From contig NZ_JAUOQT010000002.1 of assembly GCF_030547245.1 (NCBI RefSeq), forward strand, positions 434,001 to 498,000: a DNA stretch of 64,000 nt, written 5' to 3'. Below are positions 16,876 to 25,820 of this stretch, piece by piece. The first letter of the stretch is position 1, and every line of letters begins with the position of its first letter. A model generated the notes under the pieces. That model did no database searches. It saw only the letters and a list, made by a program, of their open reading frames with translations, and was not told where the DNA came from. Origin of the DNA: Oceanihabitans sp. 2_MG-2023. Its GTDB lineage: Bacteria; Bacteroidota; Bacteroidia; Flavobacteriales; Flavobacteriaceae. A program made the translations under genes and the position numbers.

Positions 16876-18582
16876 CTAAAGTTTCAATATTTTTCTAGAA
16901 TATGAAGTAGTACCTGTTATCAAATTTAAAATATATGTCCCTGTTGGTAAAGATTCCATATTTAGAACCGAAATATTACCAGTCATATTTAGTTGCCATG
17001 AGTTAATAATTCTACCTGAAATATCTAAAATTTGTATAGATCCTTTTATTGGCGAATCACTTTTTATATGAAGTTGATTAGCAACCGGGTTTGGATAAAA
17101 ATCAAAGCTAAAAGCATTTAAATCATCTATTAGAGATAAATTATTTCCAGAAAGTTTAGCAATAAAAACATCTGTAAAACCTAGAGATGTCAATGTTGTT
17201 TCTGATACACTTGAATCAAAATCAGACACACCTTCAAAGGTTCCAGTAACATAGACATCAAAAGTCGTTTTATTTACAACTACTGCTCTCCCTAAGTCTT
17301 CTCCTACTCCTCCAAAATGAGTTGCCCAAACAAAATCACCATTAGCATCTAATTTTACAACATAAACATCATCATCTCCATAAGACGCTAAAGGAAATCC
17401 ATTTGCAGAAGGATCTGCATCTAAAGTCCCATTAAAAATTCCTGAGAGATATACATTTCCAAGATTATCTACATCAAGACCTTTACCGTCATCAGAACCT
17501 GTTCCTCCTAGTTGTTTCGCCCAAACATAATCACCATTAGCATCTAACTTAGAAACAAACACGTCAAAAGAACCTTGAGAGGTTAACATGCTTTGTGCAG
17601 CACTAGGATCAAAATCTGCAACATTACTAAAATAACCTGTAGTATAAATGTTTCCATTAGCATCAATAACCATTTCGGTTGGTTCTTCAGTTCCTGCTCC
17701 TCCCATTTGCTTTGCCCAAACAAAATCACCGTTCGCATTAAGTTTAACGATTGCAATATCATCTGCTCCAAAAGATGTTAAATTGAACTCGGTAGCACTA
17801 GGGTCAAAATCAACAGTGCCTTTAAAACGTGCCAAGGTATAAACATTTCCAAAAGCATCTACTTCAACTGCTTCTCCAATATTAGAATTTGTCGTACCAT
17901 ATTGGGTTGCCCATTCAAAATCACCAGCAGTTGAAAGTTTTACCGTAAAAACATCTATAAGCCCTGTAGCAGTAAGATTATACACAGAAGCATTGGGATC
18001 AAAATCTGCTGTTCCCTGAAAGCGCCCCGTTAGGTATACACCGTTTGCATCACCAACTACTGAGTACCCAATATCATAGGAACTTCCTCCTATGTTTTTT
18101 GCCCAAATAAAGTCACCATTAGCATCTAATTTTAGAATAAAAGCATCATAACCACCATTAGAAGTGATATTAAATTCACCTAAGCCAGGGTCAAAATCTA
18201 CTGTGCTTTCAAACCAACCTGTAATATAAATATTTCCAGAATCATCAACATCAATAGAATATGCTTGATCATAACCAAATGACCCAAAACGTTTAGCCCA
18301 TATAAAATTACCCGAACTATCTAATTTAGAAATAAACACATCTCTACTTCCTGTTGCCGACAAGTTAAAAACGTCTCCACTTGGATTAAAATCTACAGTA
18401 CCATCAAACCATCCAGTTGTATAAATATTCCCAGATGCATCTAGTGTAATGTCTAATGATTCTTGATTTACATTCCCTCCAATTTGTTTTGCCCATTCTA
18501 ATTCTTGAGCAGTCACATGCAAACCAATTAGAAAAAAAAGGATACATTTAAATGTTTTAAATAGGTGTAATTGTAGTTTCAT
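16876..18582 (-). CDS. Secreted SBBP beta-propeller repeat protein with T9SS type A sorting domain
   Basis: 568 aa. Signal peptide at 1-26, then about eight imperfect repeats of roughly 50 residues, each with V-D-F-D/N-P, an S-x-G-x-x-D-V-F/Y-x-x-K-L core and an F-x-W-A-K/T motif, the SBBP/beta-propeller pattern. The last 70 residues (from N-P-V-A-N-Q around 497 to R-K-I-L-K-L) form a Por secretion tail (TIGR04183-type), directing export by the type IX system to the surface or medium. No catalytic domain is visible; an adhesion or binding role is likely. Single-gene transcript. Confidence 0.9.
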   Translation of the reverse strand: MKLQLHLFKTFKCILFFLIGLHVTAQELEWAKQIGGNVNQESLDITLDASGNIYTTGWFDGTVDFNPSGDVFNLSATGSRDVFISKLDSSGNFIWAKRFGSFGYDQAYSIDVDDSGNIYITGWFESTVDFDPGLGEFNITSNGGYDAFILKLDANGDFIWAKNIGGSSYDIGYSVVGDANGVYLTGRFQGTADFDPNASVYNLTATGLIDVFTVKLSTAGDFEWATQYGTTNSNIGEAVEVDAFGNVYTLARFKGTVDFDPSATEFNLTSFGADDIAIVKLNANGDFVWAKQMGGAGTEEPTEMVIDANGNIYTTGYFSNVADFDPSAAQSMLTSQGSFDVFVSKLDANGDYVWAKQLGGTGSDDGKGLDVDNLGNVYLSGIFNGTLDADPSANGFPLASYGDDDVYVVKLDANGDFVWATHFGGVGEDLGRAVVVNKTTFDVYVTGTFEGVSDFDSSVSETTLTSLGFTDVFIAKLSGNNLSLIDDLNAFSFDFYPNPVANQLHIKSDSPIKGSIQILDISGRIINSWQLNMTGNISVLNMESLPTGTYILNLITGTTSYSRKILKL

Positions 18583-18604
18583 AATAATAAATTTAAGTTA
18601 TGGT

Positions 18605-18635
18605 CAAACTTATTATATGAAGTCATATAATACAA
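18605..18635 (-). promoter_or_regulatory. Promoter of the T9SS-sorted protein gene
   Basis: On the minus strand a TTG (18633-18635) is followed after 20 nt by TAAGTTTG (18605-18612), close to the Bacteroidota TTTG-N19-TAnnTTTG consensus. The ATG is 22 nt further on. Confidence 0.55.
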
Positions 18636-18693
18636 TACGTCAAATTGCGTATATTTTTACGTTAACCTTTTTGAAAATTTTAGCTATTCTAAA

Positions 18694-20325
18694 TTACAAA
18701 TCCAATCCTTTTAAACTCTCCACACGATTTCTAACTAAGAAATCATCAATCGTTTCAAAATGCTCAATCACGCGCTGATCTTTAAATTCAAAAACTTTTT
18801 TAGATAAGCCTTGCAAAAAATCACGATCATGAGAGACGAGTATTAGTGTTCCATCAAAATTTTGTAATGCTTCTTTAAGCACATCTTTAGACTTTAAATC
18901 TAAGTGGTTCGTTGGCTCATCAAGAATGAGTAAGTTTACAGGTTCAAGCAATAGCTTCACCATTGCTAATCTGGTTTTTTCTCCTCCAGACAACACGCTG
19001 ACTTTTTTATCAATCTCATCACCTTTAAACATAAAGCGACCTAGAATATTTTTAATCTGAGTTCTAACATCTCCCTTAGCGACCTCATCAACCGTTTGAA
19101 ATATAGTTAAGTCTTCATCTAGCAAAGCTGCTTGGTTTTGGGCAAAATAACCAACCTTCACATTATGACCTAAGCTGCAATCACCTTCTACATCAATTTC
19201 TCCTAAAATGGCTTTAATCATAGTAGATTTCCCTTCACCATTTCGACCAACAAAACAGACTTTCTCTCCTCGAGATATCGACATACTTGCATCTTTAAAA
19301 ACCACATGCTCTGCATAGGATTTAGAAATATCCTTAACCGTTACTGGGTAATCTCCTGAACGTTGTGTTGGCGGAAAACGTAATTTCAAAGCAGAGGTAT
19401 CTATATCATCAATTTCTATGATTTCTAACTTTTCTAGCATACGTTCTCTAGATGACACTTGGTTTGTTTTAGAGTATGTACCTTTAAATCTATCAATAAA
19501 AGCTTGATTATCGGCAATAAATTTTTGTTGTTCTTGATAGGCTTTTATTTGATGTGCTCGCCTATCTTCTCGCAATTGTAAATAATGACTATAATTTGCT
19601 TTGTAATCGTAAATACGTCCCATGGTTACTTCTATGGTACGATTAGTAATATTATCAATAAATGCTTTATCGTGAGAAATTACCACAACGGCATTGGCTT
19701 TATTTACTAAAAAATCTTCTAACCAAATTACAGATTCAATATCTATATGATTGGTTGGCTCATCTAGTAATATAAGGTCTGGCTTTTGCAATAAAATTTT
19801 TGCTAACTCAATTCGCATTCGCCATCCACCACTAAATTCATTAGTTAGTCTTTTAAAATCTTCTTGCTTAAATCCCAAACCTTTTAATGCTTTTTCTACT
19901 TCGGAATCGTAATTCACATCATCAAGCGCATAATATTTTTCTCCTAAATCGGAAACACGCTCAATGATTTTCATGTATTCATCAGATTCATAATCGGTTC
20001 TAGTTTCAAGTTGCTTGTTCAAGCCCTCCATTTCATCTCGCATGGTATACACATGACTAAAGGCTTTAGAAGCTTCATCAAATACTGTAGTATTATCTTC
20101 CGTCAATAAATGCTGTGGCAAATAGGCGATTACAGCATCTTTTGGTGTTCTTACGTTGCCACGAGTTGCATTTTGAGCACCTGCAATAATTTTCATCATG
20201 GTAGACTTTCCAGCACCATTTTTCCCCATTAATGCAATCTTATCGTTTTCATTAATAGTAAAAGACACGTCACTAAATAAGGTATGACCACTAAACTCTA
20301 CTGCTAAATTATCTACTGAAATCAT
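18694..20325 (-). CDS. ABC-F family ATPase (ribosome-associated)
   Basis: 543 aa with two ABC ATPase domains and no membrane spans. Domain 1 has Walker A G-K-N-G-A-G-K-S-T at 34-42, signature S-G-G-W-R near 165 and L-L-D-E-P-T-N-H. A charged linker at about 240-300 is the P-site tRNA interaction region. Domain 2 has a G-R-N-G-E-G-K-S-T Walker A and an L-S-G-G-E-K signature. The order and length fit housekeeping ABC-F proteins (YbiT/Uup/EttA group), which act on stalled or starting ribosomes. It diverges from the rplM ribosomal operon. Confidence 0.92.
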   Translation of the reverse strand: MISVDNLAVEFSGHTLFSDVSFTINENDKIALMGKNGAGKSTMMKIIAGAQNATRGNVRTPKDAVIAYLPQHLLTEDNTTVFDEASKAFSHVYTMRDEMEGLNKQLETRTDYESDEYMKIIERVSDLGEKYYALDDVNYDSEVEKALKGLGFKQEDFKRLTNEFSGGWRMRIELAKILLQKPDLILLDEPTNHIDIESVIWLEDFLVNKANAVVVISHDKAFIDNITNRTIEVTMGRIYDYKANYSHYLQLREDRRAHQIKAYQEQQKFIADNQAFIDRFKGTYSKTNQVSSRERMLEKLEIIEIDDIDTSALKLRFPPTQRSGDYPVTVKDISKSYAEHVVFKDASMSISRGEKVCFVGRNGEGKSTMIKAILGEIDVEGDCSLGHNVKVGYFAQNQAALLDEDLTIFQTVDEVAKGDVRTQIKNILGRFMFKGDEIDKKVSVLSGGEKTRLAMVKLLLEPVNLLILDEPTNHLDLKSKDVLKEALQNFDGTLILVSHDRDFLQGLSKKVFEFKDQRVIEHFETIDDFLVRNRVESLKGLDL

Positions 20326-20345
20326 TATAATTATTTTTAAAAATG

Positions 20346-20353
20346 CAAAGCTA
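20346..20353 (-). promoter_or_regulatory. Bacteroidota -7 promoter element for the ABC-F gene (TAGCTTTG)
   Basis: TAGCTTTG on the minus strand, 20 nt before the ATG at 20325. No -33 box stands out. Confidence 0.4.
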
Positions 20354-20468
20354 ATAAAAGTGCCTATTAGATAATAGGTATCGCTTTAAAAATACATAAT
20401 AAAAAAGCTAACCTATAAAAGGAACTACAACCTATTGAGAATCACTGAAAAAATAAGTTGTCACACTA

Positions 20469-20499
20469 TTTGGTATTCAAATATATAATCGTAAATTTG
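20469..20499 (+). promoter_or_regulatory. Consensus promoter of the rplM-rpsI operon
   Basis: TTTG at 20469-20472, a 19-nt spacer, and TAAATTTG at 20492-20499 match the Bacteroidota housekeeping consensus in full. The leader before the rplM start is about 60 nt. Confidence 0.85.
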
Positions 20500-20567
20500 C
20501 AAACTCTTTTTTAAGAGAGGAATGTTTAATCTACCTAGTCAAAGACAGGTAAAAAATTATTAATAAC

Positions 20568-21023
20568 GTGGACACATTAAGCTACAAAACGATTTCAGCA
20601 AACAAAACTACTGTAGATAAGCAGTGGGTTTTAGTGGATGCTGAAGGTCAATCTTTGGGTCGTTTATCTTCTAAAGTTGCAAAACTTTTAAGAGGAAAAC
20701 ACAAACCTAGCTTCACACCACATGTTGATTGTGGAGATAACGTAATTGTTATCAATGCAGAAAAAATCAACTTAACAGGAAACAAGTGGACGGACAAATC
20801 TTATATTCGTCACACTGGTTACCCAGGTGGTCAAAGAAGTTTAACTGCTACAGAATTGTATGGAAAAGATCCTGCAAGATTAGTGGAAAAATCAGTAAAA
20901 GGAATGCTTCCTAAAAACAAATTAGGTGCAGCATTATTCCGTAATTTAAATGTTGTTGTAGGTACAGCTCATACACATGAAGCTCAAAAACCGAAAACAA
21001 TTAACCTAGAAGAATTCAAATAA
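20568..21023 (+). CDS. rplM: 50S ribosomal protein L13
   Basis: 151 aa, starting at GTG 20568. The protein begins M-D-T-L-S-Y-K-T like other flavobacterial L13 proteins, so the GTG is credible. Core motifs include V-D-A-E-G-Q-x-L-G-R-L, L-R-G-K-H-K-P and the [10 protein letters not shown] loop that contacts 23S rRNA. The rpsI gene begins 1 nt after its stop, the near-universal rplM-rpsI pair, expressed from the consensus promoter upstream. Confidence 0.98.
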   Translation: MDTLSYKTISANKTTVDKQWVLVDAEGQSLGRLSSKVAKLLRGKHKPSFTPHVDCGDNVIVINAEKINLTGNKWTDKSYIRHTGYPGGQRSLTATELYGKDPARLVEKSVKGMLPKNKLGAALFRNLNVVVGTAHTHEAQKPKTINLEEFK

Positions 21024-21024
21024 C

Positions 21025-21411
21025 ATGGATGTAATTCACAAAATTGGTCGTAGAAAAACGGCTGTTGCACGTGTATATCTTGCTACAGGAACTGGTAAGA
21101 TAACAGTAAATAAAAAAGACATGACAGATTACTTTTCTACTGGAACTTTACAGTATAAAGTAAATCAACCTTTAGTTATGACTAACAATGATGGCAACTT
21201 TGATATTACAGTAAATGTATATGGAGGTGGTATTACAGGTCAAGCAGAAGCAATCCGTTTAGGTTTATCTCGCGCTATGTGCGAATTAGATCCAGAAAAC
21301 AGATTAATTCTTAAACCAGAAGGTTTATTAACAAGAGATCCAAGAATGGTAGAGCGTAAGAAATTCGGTCAGAAGAAAGCGCGTAAGAAATTCCAATTCT
21401 CAAAACGTTAA
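21025..21411 (+). CDS. rpsI: 30S ribosomal protein S9
   Basis: 128 aa. Starts near I-G-R-R-K-T-A-V-A-R and ends in the basic tail K-A-R-K-K-F-Q-F-S-K-R, whose terminal Arg reaches the P-site tRNA. Normal length. Co-transcribed with rplM (1-nt gap). A long imperfect hairpin follows directly after the stop. Confidence 0.98.
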   Translation: MDVIHKIGRRKTAVARVYLATGTGKITVNKKDMTDYFSTGTLQYKVNQPLVMTNNDGNFDITVNVYGGGITGQAEAIRLGLSRAMCELDPENRLILKPEGLLTRDPRMVERKKFGQKKARKKFQFSKR

Positions 21412-21419
21412 TATTATCC

Positions 21420-21466
21420 TTCAACAATATTGGAATGCTTTCAAAAGTCTTTTCCATATTGTTGAA
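21420..21466 (+). promoter_or_regulatory. Hairpin between rpsI and rpsB (terminator/attenuator or leader element)
   Basis: Arms at 21420-21435 and 21452-21466 pair over 15 bp with a single bulged T and a 16-nt loop. It is not followed by a U-run, so it is not a typical terminator. It may be an RNA-processing or stability element, or part of an S2 autoregulatory leader. Confidence 0.45.
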
Positions 21467-21497
21467 AACAAACAAAAAAATAAAACAGTTATTGTTG

Positions 21498-21514
21498 TCC
21501 TAGCGCAAGCAGGA
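21498..21514 (+). repeat. Small REP-like hairpin in the rpsB leader
   Basis: TCCT-A-GC, GCAA loop, GC-AGGA: six base pairs with one bulge and a GNRA-type loop. It resembles small dispersed CCTGC...GCAGG hairpins common in flavobacterial genomes. Degenerate copies occur at 23591 and 53621. Confidence 0.4.
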
Positions 21515-21602
21515 TTTAGTTTAGCATCTAAATGATTAAGGCGAATTTTATTAAATGACCACTTAATTATTGCTAATTCAACAGAACGTAAACTATTACA
21601 AA

Positions 21603-22376
21603 ATGGCAGTAGAAGTAAAAGAATTACTTGAAGCAGGTGTACACTTTGGACACCTTACTCGTAAGTGGGACCCAAACATGGCCCCTTACGTATATATGGA
21701 GCGTAATGGCATTCATATAATCAACCTTTATAAAACAGCAGCTAAGATTGACGAAGCTGGAGCAGCACTTGCTAAAATTGCAGCATCCGGACGTAAAATT
21801 TTATTTGTTGCTACAAAAAAGCAAGCAAAAGACATCGTATCAGAAAAAGCAGGAGCAGTTAATATGCCTTACATTACTGAACGTTGGCCTGGAGGAATGT
21901 TAACAAACTTTGTTACTATTAGAAAAGCGGTTAAAAAAATGGCTACTATTGATAGAATGAAGAAAGATGGAACATTCATGACACTTTCTAAAAAAGAAAG
22001 ATTACAAGTAGATCGTTTAAGAGCTAAGTTAGAAAAAAACTTAGGTTCTATTAGCGACATGACTCGTTTACCAGGAGCTTTATTTGTTGTAGATATTAAG
22101 CGTGAGCATATTGCAATTAAAGAAGCACAAAAATTAAACATTCCAATCTTTGCAATGGTAGATACTAACTCTGATCCACGTCAAGTAGATTACGTGATAC
22201 CTGCAAATGATGATGCTTCAAAATCAATTGACAAGATTTTAACGCACGTTACTAATGCAATTGCTGGTGGTTTAGCAGAGCGTAAAGCTGAAAAAGATGC
22301 TCCAAAAGCAGAAAAGAAAGCAGCTCCAGCAAAAAAAGCTGAAGTAGCAGAAGTAGCAAAAGAAGAGGAAGAATAA
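21603..22376 (+). CDS. rpsB: 30S ribosomal protein S2
   Basis: 257 aa from the ATG at 21603 (M-A-V-E-V-K-E-L-L), the conserved flavobacterial start; an upstream in-frame TTG at 21570 would add 11 unlikely residues. Conserved blocks are L-L-E-A-G-V-H-F-G-H, E-R-W-P-G-G-M-L-T-N and V-D-T-N-S-D-P. The C-terminus is extended by an Ala/Lys/Glu-rich tail of about 30 residues, common in this phylum. It precedes tsf, but a clear terminator lies between the two. Confidence 0.97.
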   Translation: MAVEVKELLEAGVHFGHLTRKWDPNMAPYVYMERNGIHIINLYKTAAKIDEAGAALAKIAASGRKILFVATKKQAKDIVSEKAGAVNMPYITERWPGGMLTNFVTIRKAVKKMATIDRMKKDGTFMTLSKKERLQVDRLRAKLEKNLGSISDMTRLPGALFVVDIKREHIAIKEAQKLNIPIFAMVDTNSDPRQVDYVIPANDDASKSIDKILTHVTNAIAGGLAERKAEKDAPKAEKKAAPAKKAEVAEVAKEEEE

Positions 22377-22395
22377 AATAACATTAACACAACAT

Positions 22396-22449
22396 AAAAA
22401 AGTCGTTTCGTTCTTTTTCTTTTTAGAAATTTGATGGTACGACTTTTTT
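22396..22449 (+). terminator. Rho-independent terminator between rpsB and tsf
   Basis: AAAAAAGTCGT (22396-22406) pairs with ACGACTTTTTT (22439-22449), an 11-bp stem with a 32-nt loop ending in a T-run. It may attenuate rather than fully stop read-through into tsf. Confidence 0.7.
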
Positions 22450-22462
22450 AAATTAAAAATAT

Positions 22463-23434
22463 ATGGAAGCTATGGTAAAAATAACAGCAGCAGAAGTAAA
22501 CAAATTAAGACAAGCTACAGGAGCTGGTATGATGGATTGCAAAAAAGCTTTAGTAGAGGCTGAAGGTGATTTTGATAAAGCAATTGAAGTATTACGTAAA
22601 AAAGGACAAAAAGTAGCAGCAAAAAGAGCAGATCGTGATTCTAGCGAAGGTGCAGCAGTTTCAAAAATTAATGCAGATAACACTGTTGGTGTTACTATCG
22701 TATTAGGATGTGAAACGGATTTTGTTGGTAAAAATGAATCTTTTTTAACTTTAGCAAACCAATTTGCAGATATAGCAATCAACTTTGATAACAAAGAAGA
22801 TTTTTTAGCTGCAGACTTTGGAGGAATGACAGTTGCCGAAAAATTAGTAGAACAAACGGGTGTTGTTGGTGAGAAATTAGAAATCAACGCTTTCGAAAAA
22901 CTAGAAGCACCTTATGTTGGCACATACGTACACATTAATAAAATTGGCGCTTTAGTTGGTTTATCTGAAAAAACAGACAAAGCAGAAGCAGTTGCAAAAG
23001 ACGTAGCAATGCAAGTAGCTTCTATGGGAGCAACTTCATTATCTTACAAAGATTTTGACCCTGCATTTGTAGCAAGTGAAACAGAAGCAAGAATTGCTGT
23101 TATTGAAAAAGATAATATCGAATTAGGTCGTTTAGGTAAAACACTTAAAAATGTACCTCAATTTATTTCAATGGCACAATTAACACCTGAAGTTTTAGCG
23201 CAAGCTGAAGAAGATGCTAAAGCACAATTAGCTGCAGAAGGGAAACCAGAAAAAATCTGGGGAAATATTTTACCAGGTAAAATGGAGCGTTTTATTAGCG
23301 ATAATACTACTTTAGATCAAGAACAATGTTTATTAGATCAAAAGTTTATTAAAGATGAAAAACAAACCGTTGCAGATTACGTAGCAGCTAATAATCTTAC
23401 TGTTACTGCTTTTAAACGTGTATCTTTAGGATAA
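22463..23434 (+). CDS. tsf: Elongation factor Ts
   Basis: 323 aa (320 if the ATG at 22472 is used). The N-terminal UBA-like domain has L-R-Q-A-T-G-A-G-M-M-D-C-K-K-A-L, followed by the EF-Tu-interaction core with T-D-F-V-G-K-N. It exchanges GDP for GTP on EF-Tu. Its position after rpsB and before pyrH and frr is the classical order. The gene ends in front of a REP-like element and a strong terminator. Confidence 0.97.
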   Translation: MEAMVKITAAEVNKLRQATGAGMMDCKKALVEAEGDFDKAIEVLRKKGQKVAAKRADRDSSEGAAVSKINADNTVGVTIVLGCETDFVGKNESFLTLANQFADIAINFDNKEDFLAADFGGMTVAEKLVEQTGVVGEKLEINAFEKLEAPYVGTYVHINKIGALVGLSEKTDKAEAVAKDVAMQVASMGATSLSYKDFDPAFVASETEARIAVIEKDNIELGRLGKTLKNVPQFISMAQLTPEVLAQAEEDAKAQLAAEGKPEKIWGNILPGKMERFISDNTTLDQEQCLLDQKFIKDEKQTVADYVAANNLTVTAFKRVSLG

Positions 23435-23442
23435 TAAATTCC

Positions 23443-23484
23443 ATTTTGTCACCTGGAGCACAGTCGAAAGGTCTCTGACAAAAT
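23443..23484. repeat. REP-like palindromic element (TGTCA...TGACA type)
   Basis: ATTTTGTCA and TGACAAAAT bracket a 24-nt core that contains CAGTCGAAAGG. The arrangement resembles the dispersed CTGAGCGCAGTCGAAGGG-type repeats seen between genes in many flavobacterial genomes. Only one copy of this type is seen in the window. Confidence 0.55.
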
Positions 23485-23491
23485 AATTCAT

Positions 23492-23532
23492 AAAAACCAC
23501 TATTCTTTTTAAAAGAACTAGTGGTTTTTTTT
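23492..23532 (+). terminator. Rho-independent terminator after tsf
   Basis: AAAAACCACTA (23492-23502) pairs with TAGTGGTTTTT (23519-23529), with further pairing inside the loop and a run of eight Ts. Confidence 0.85.
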
Positions 23533-23570
23533 ATTTGTAAAATTCTTTAATTCTAAAAAAAGATATTCAT

Positions 23571-23578
23571 TATATTTG
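23571..23578 (+). promoter_or_regulatory. Bacteroidota -7 promoter element for pyrH (TATATTTG)
   Basis: TATATTTG, an exact TAnnTTTG match between the tsf terminator and pyrH, 53 nt before the start codon. No good -33 box. Confidence 0.5.
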
Positions 23579-23590
23579 CTAAACCCTAAA

Positions 23591-23608
23591 TTCCTGCATA
23601 AGCAGAAA
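23591..23608 (+). repeat. Degenerate small REP-like hairpin upstream of pyrH
   Basis: TTCCTGC, loop ATAA, GCAGAAA pair at six of seven positions. The right arm and flank GCAGAAATCT recur exactly at 53632-53641. Confidence 0.35.
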
Positions 23609-23631
23609 TCTGTATAAAAGCTAAACAAAAA

Positions 23632-24339
23632 ATGAAATACAAAAGAATTCTTTTAAAATTATCTGGAGAAGCATTAATGGGAAATCGCCAATATGGTATA
23701 GACCCAGAACGTTTAGCAGAATATGCCAAAGACATTAAAGAAATCACTGAACTAGGCGTAGAAGTAGCCATTGTAATTGGTGGTGGAAACATTTTTAGAG
23801 GTGTTGCAGGAGCCATGAACGGTATGGATCGTGTGCAAGGAGACCACATGGGAATGCTAGCAACTGTTATTAACGGTTTAGCATTACAAAATGCATTAGA
23901 AGATCACGAAGTTAAAACTCGTTTGCAAACTGCCATAAAAATTAACGAAGTAGCAGAACCTTTTATTCGTAGAAAAGCAATGAGTCATTTACGTAAAGGG
24001 CGTGTTGTTATTTTTGGAGGAGGAACAGGAAACCCATATTTCACAACAGATTCTGCAGCAGTTTTACGTGCTATTGAAATTGAAGCCGATGTTATTTTAA
24101 AAGGAACTCGTGTAGATGGCATCTACAATGCAGATCCAGAAAAAGATAGCACAGCAATAAAGTTTGATCATATTACTTTCGATGATGTTTTACGTAAAGG
24201 TCTTAAAGTAATGGACACCACAGCTTTTACACTAAGTCAAGAAAACGAATTGCCAATTATTGTTTTTGATATGAATAAGAAAGGAAACTTATTAAAAGTA
24301 GTTACTGGAGAAAAAATTGGTACCAAAGTAAACTTGTAA
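23632..24339 (+). CDS. pyrH: UMP kinase
   Basis: 235 aa, the usual length. K-L-S-G-E-A-L near residue 8 and the G-G-G-N-I-F-R-G loop near 44-51 are the phosphate-binding elements of the amino-acid-kinase fold; D-x-x-G-M-L-A-T follows at about 70. It phosphorylates UMP to UDP with ATP in pyrimidine synthesis. It has its own promoter and is followed after 112 bp by frr, the usual neighbour. Confidence 0.97.
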   Translation: MKYKRILLKLSGEALMGNRQYGIDPERLAEYAKDIKEITELGVEVAIVIGGGNIFRGVAGAMNGMDRVQGDHMGMLATVINGLALQNALEDHEVKTRLQTAIKINEVAEPFIRRKAMSHLRKGRVVIFGGGTGNPYFTTDSAAVLRAIEIEADVILKGTRVDGIYNADPEKDSTAIKFDHITFDDVLRKGLKVMDTTAFTLSQENELPIIVFDMNKKGNLLKVVTGEKIGTKVNL

Positions 24340-24451
24340 CTCTCACTACAAGTATTTAACTTAGTGCAATCCAAAATTTTTATTCCTTAAAACGGAATCT
24401 AAACTTTGGCTTAGTTTTTGAAAACAAACGAGTATATTAAATTTTTAAAAA

Positions 24452-25009
24452 ATGAACGAAGACATTCAATTTATAATAGACGGAACAAAGGAGGCAATGA
24501 CAAATGCCATAAAGCATCTAGAAAAACAATTTACAAACATTAGAGCTGGTAAAGCTAGCCCAGCAATGCTTGGTAGTGTTATGGTAGATTATTATGGATC
24601 ACAAACACCATTAAGTCAAGTTGCCAATGTGAATACTCCAGATGGAAGAACCATTACAGTACAACCTTGGGAAAAAAATATGCTTCAGGAAATTGAACGC
24701 GGTATTGCCTATGCAAACCTTGGTTTTAACCCAATGAATAATGGAGAAACAATTATTATAAATGTACCACCTTTAACCGAAGAACGCAGACGTGATCTAG
24801 CAAAACAAGCTAAAGCAGAAGCAGAAGACGGAAAAGTTGGGATTAGAAACGCTAGAAAAGAAGCAAATAATGACATTAAAAAAATAGATGGCATCTCTGA
24901 GGATCTTCAAAAAAATGCAGAACAAGATGTTCAAGGCTTAACAGATAACTATATCAAAAAAATTGATGAATTATTTGCTGTTAAAGAAAAAGAAATCATG
25001 ACCGTATAA
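24452..25009 (+). CDS. frr: Ribosome recycling factor
   Basis: 185 aa, standard length. N-I-R-A-G-K-A-S-P-A-M-L near residue 32 and P-P-L-T-E-E-R-R-R-D-L near 110 are the diagnostic motifs of the three-helix-bundle and hinge. It splits post-termination ribosomes with EF-G. A compact terminator follows directly. Confidence 0.98.
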   Translation: MNEDIQFIIDGTKEAMTNAIKHLEKQFTNIRAGKASPAMLGSVMVDYYGSQTPLSQVANVNTPDGRTITVQPWEKNMLQEIERGIAYANLGFNPMNNGETIIINVPPLTEERRRDLAKQAKAEAEDGKVGIRNARKEANNDIKKIDGISEDLQKNAEQDVQGLTDNYIKKIDELFAVKEKEIMTV

Positions 25010-25014
25010 TTAAT

Positions 25015-25039
25015 AAGCGACTTACTTGTCGCTTTTTTT
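25015..25039 (+). terminator. Rho-independent terminator after frr
   Basis: AAGCGAC, 6-nt loop, GTCGCTT, then a seven-T run, 6 bp after the stop codon. Confidence 0.9.
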
Positions 25040-25073
25040 ATACCAATAACACATATTTTTCGTTTATTTAATT

Positions 25074-25820
25074 ATGAAAAAAACAGGATGCCTTTTTTTA
25101 CTAGTTTGTTTATTACAATGCACATTTGGTATTGCCCAAAATAAATACCCGTTTATTCCTAGCAATCAATATCCACTTAATGAAACGCAAATGGCAAGCA
25201 CACAAATTAATATTACACCAGATGTGTTGCTGTTTAATGAACAAGGAAAACTACTAACAATGGAGAGCTTGTCTTTAATGACAAACACAGATTATAAACC
25301 CGTTTTTTTTGCTAATGATAAAGGAAAAGTAAAAAGCTTAGTGTTTGTTAAAAAAAGTAATCAACCTATTTTAATAGAACAAAATATAGAAGCTGCTTTT
25401 ACTCCTGGCGAAAAGGCTATAGATTTTATTGCAAAAGATTTAAAAGGAAAAAATTACAAATTATCCAACTTAAAAGGCAAAGTAGTAGTCCTTAATTTTT
25501 GGTTTACAAAGTGTGGACCATGTATAACAGAAATGCCACAACTAAATACATTAGCCGCCAATTTTAAGAATAAAAACGTGGTATTCTTAGCGCTTACTTT
25601 TAATAAAAAATCGGTTGTAAATGCATTTTTAGAAAGCAACCCTTTTCAATATAATATTTTAGCAGACGCTAATGATATAATTAAAATGTATGGTGTTAAT
25701 AGTTACCCTACAAGTATTGTTATTAATAAAAAAGGAGAAATTGTTCATAAAGAATTAGGCTATAGAACAAATATTAAAGAAGTGTTAGCAACTTCTATTA
25801 ATGCTTCATTATTAAATTAA
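25074..25820 (+). CDS. Secreted TlpA/ResA-like thioredoxin
   Basis: 248 aa. Signal peptide at about 1-22, an N-terminal region of roughly 90 residues without a recognised fold, then an AhpC/TSA-type thioredoxin domain with W-F-T-K-C-G-P-C (Cys147, Cys150). A periplasmic thiol reductant or oxidant, of the kind used for cytochrome maturation or outer-membrane protein repair. The next gene, a predicted outer-membrane barrel, starts inside its stop codon (TAATG), so the two are co-translated and may work together. Confidence 0.85.
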   Translation: MKKTGCLFLLVCLLQCTFGIAQNKYPFIPSNQYPLNETQMASTQINITPDVLLFNEQGKLLTMESLSLMTNTDYKPVFFANDKGKVKSLVFVKKSNQPILIEQNIEAAFTPGEKAIDFIAKDLKGKNYKLSNLKGKVVVLNFWFTKCGPCITEMPQLNTLAANFKNKNVVFLALTFNKKSVVNAFLESNPFQYNILADANDIIKMYGVNSYPTSIVINKKGEIVHKELGYRTNIKEVLATSINASLLN

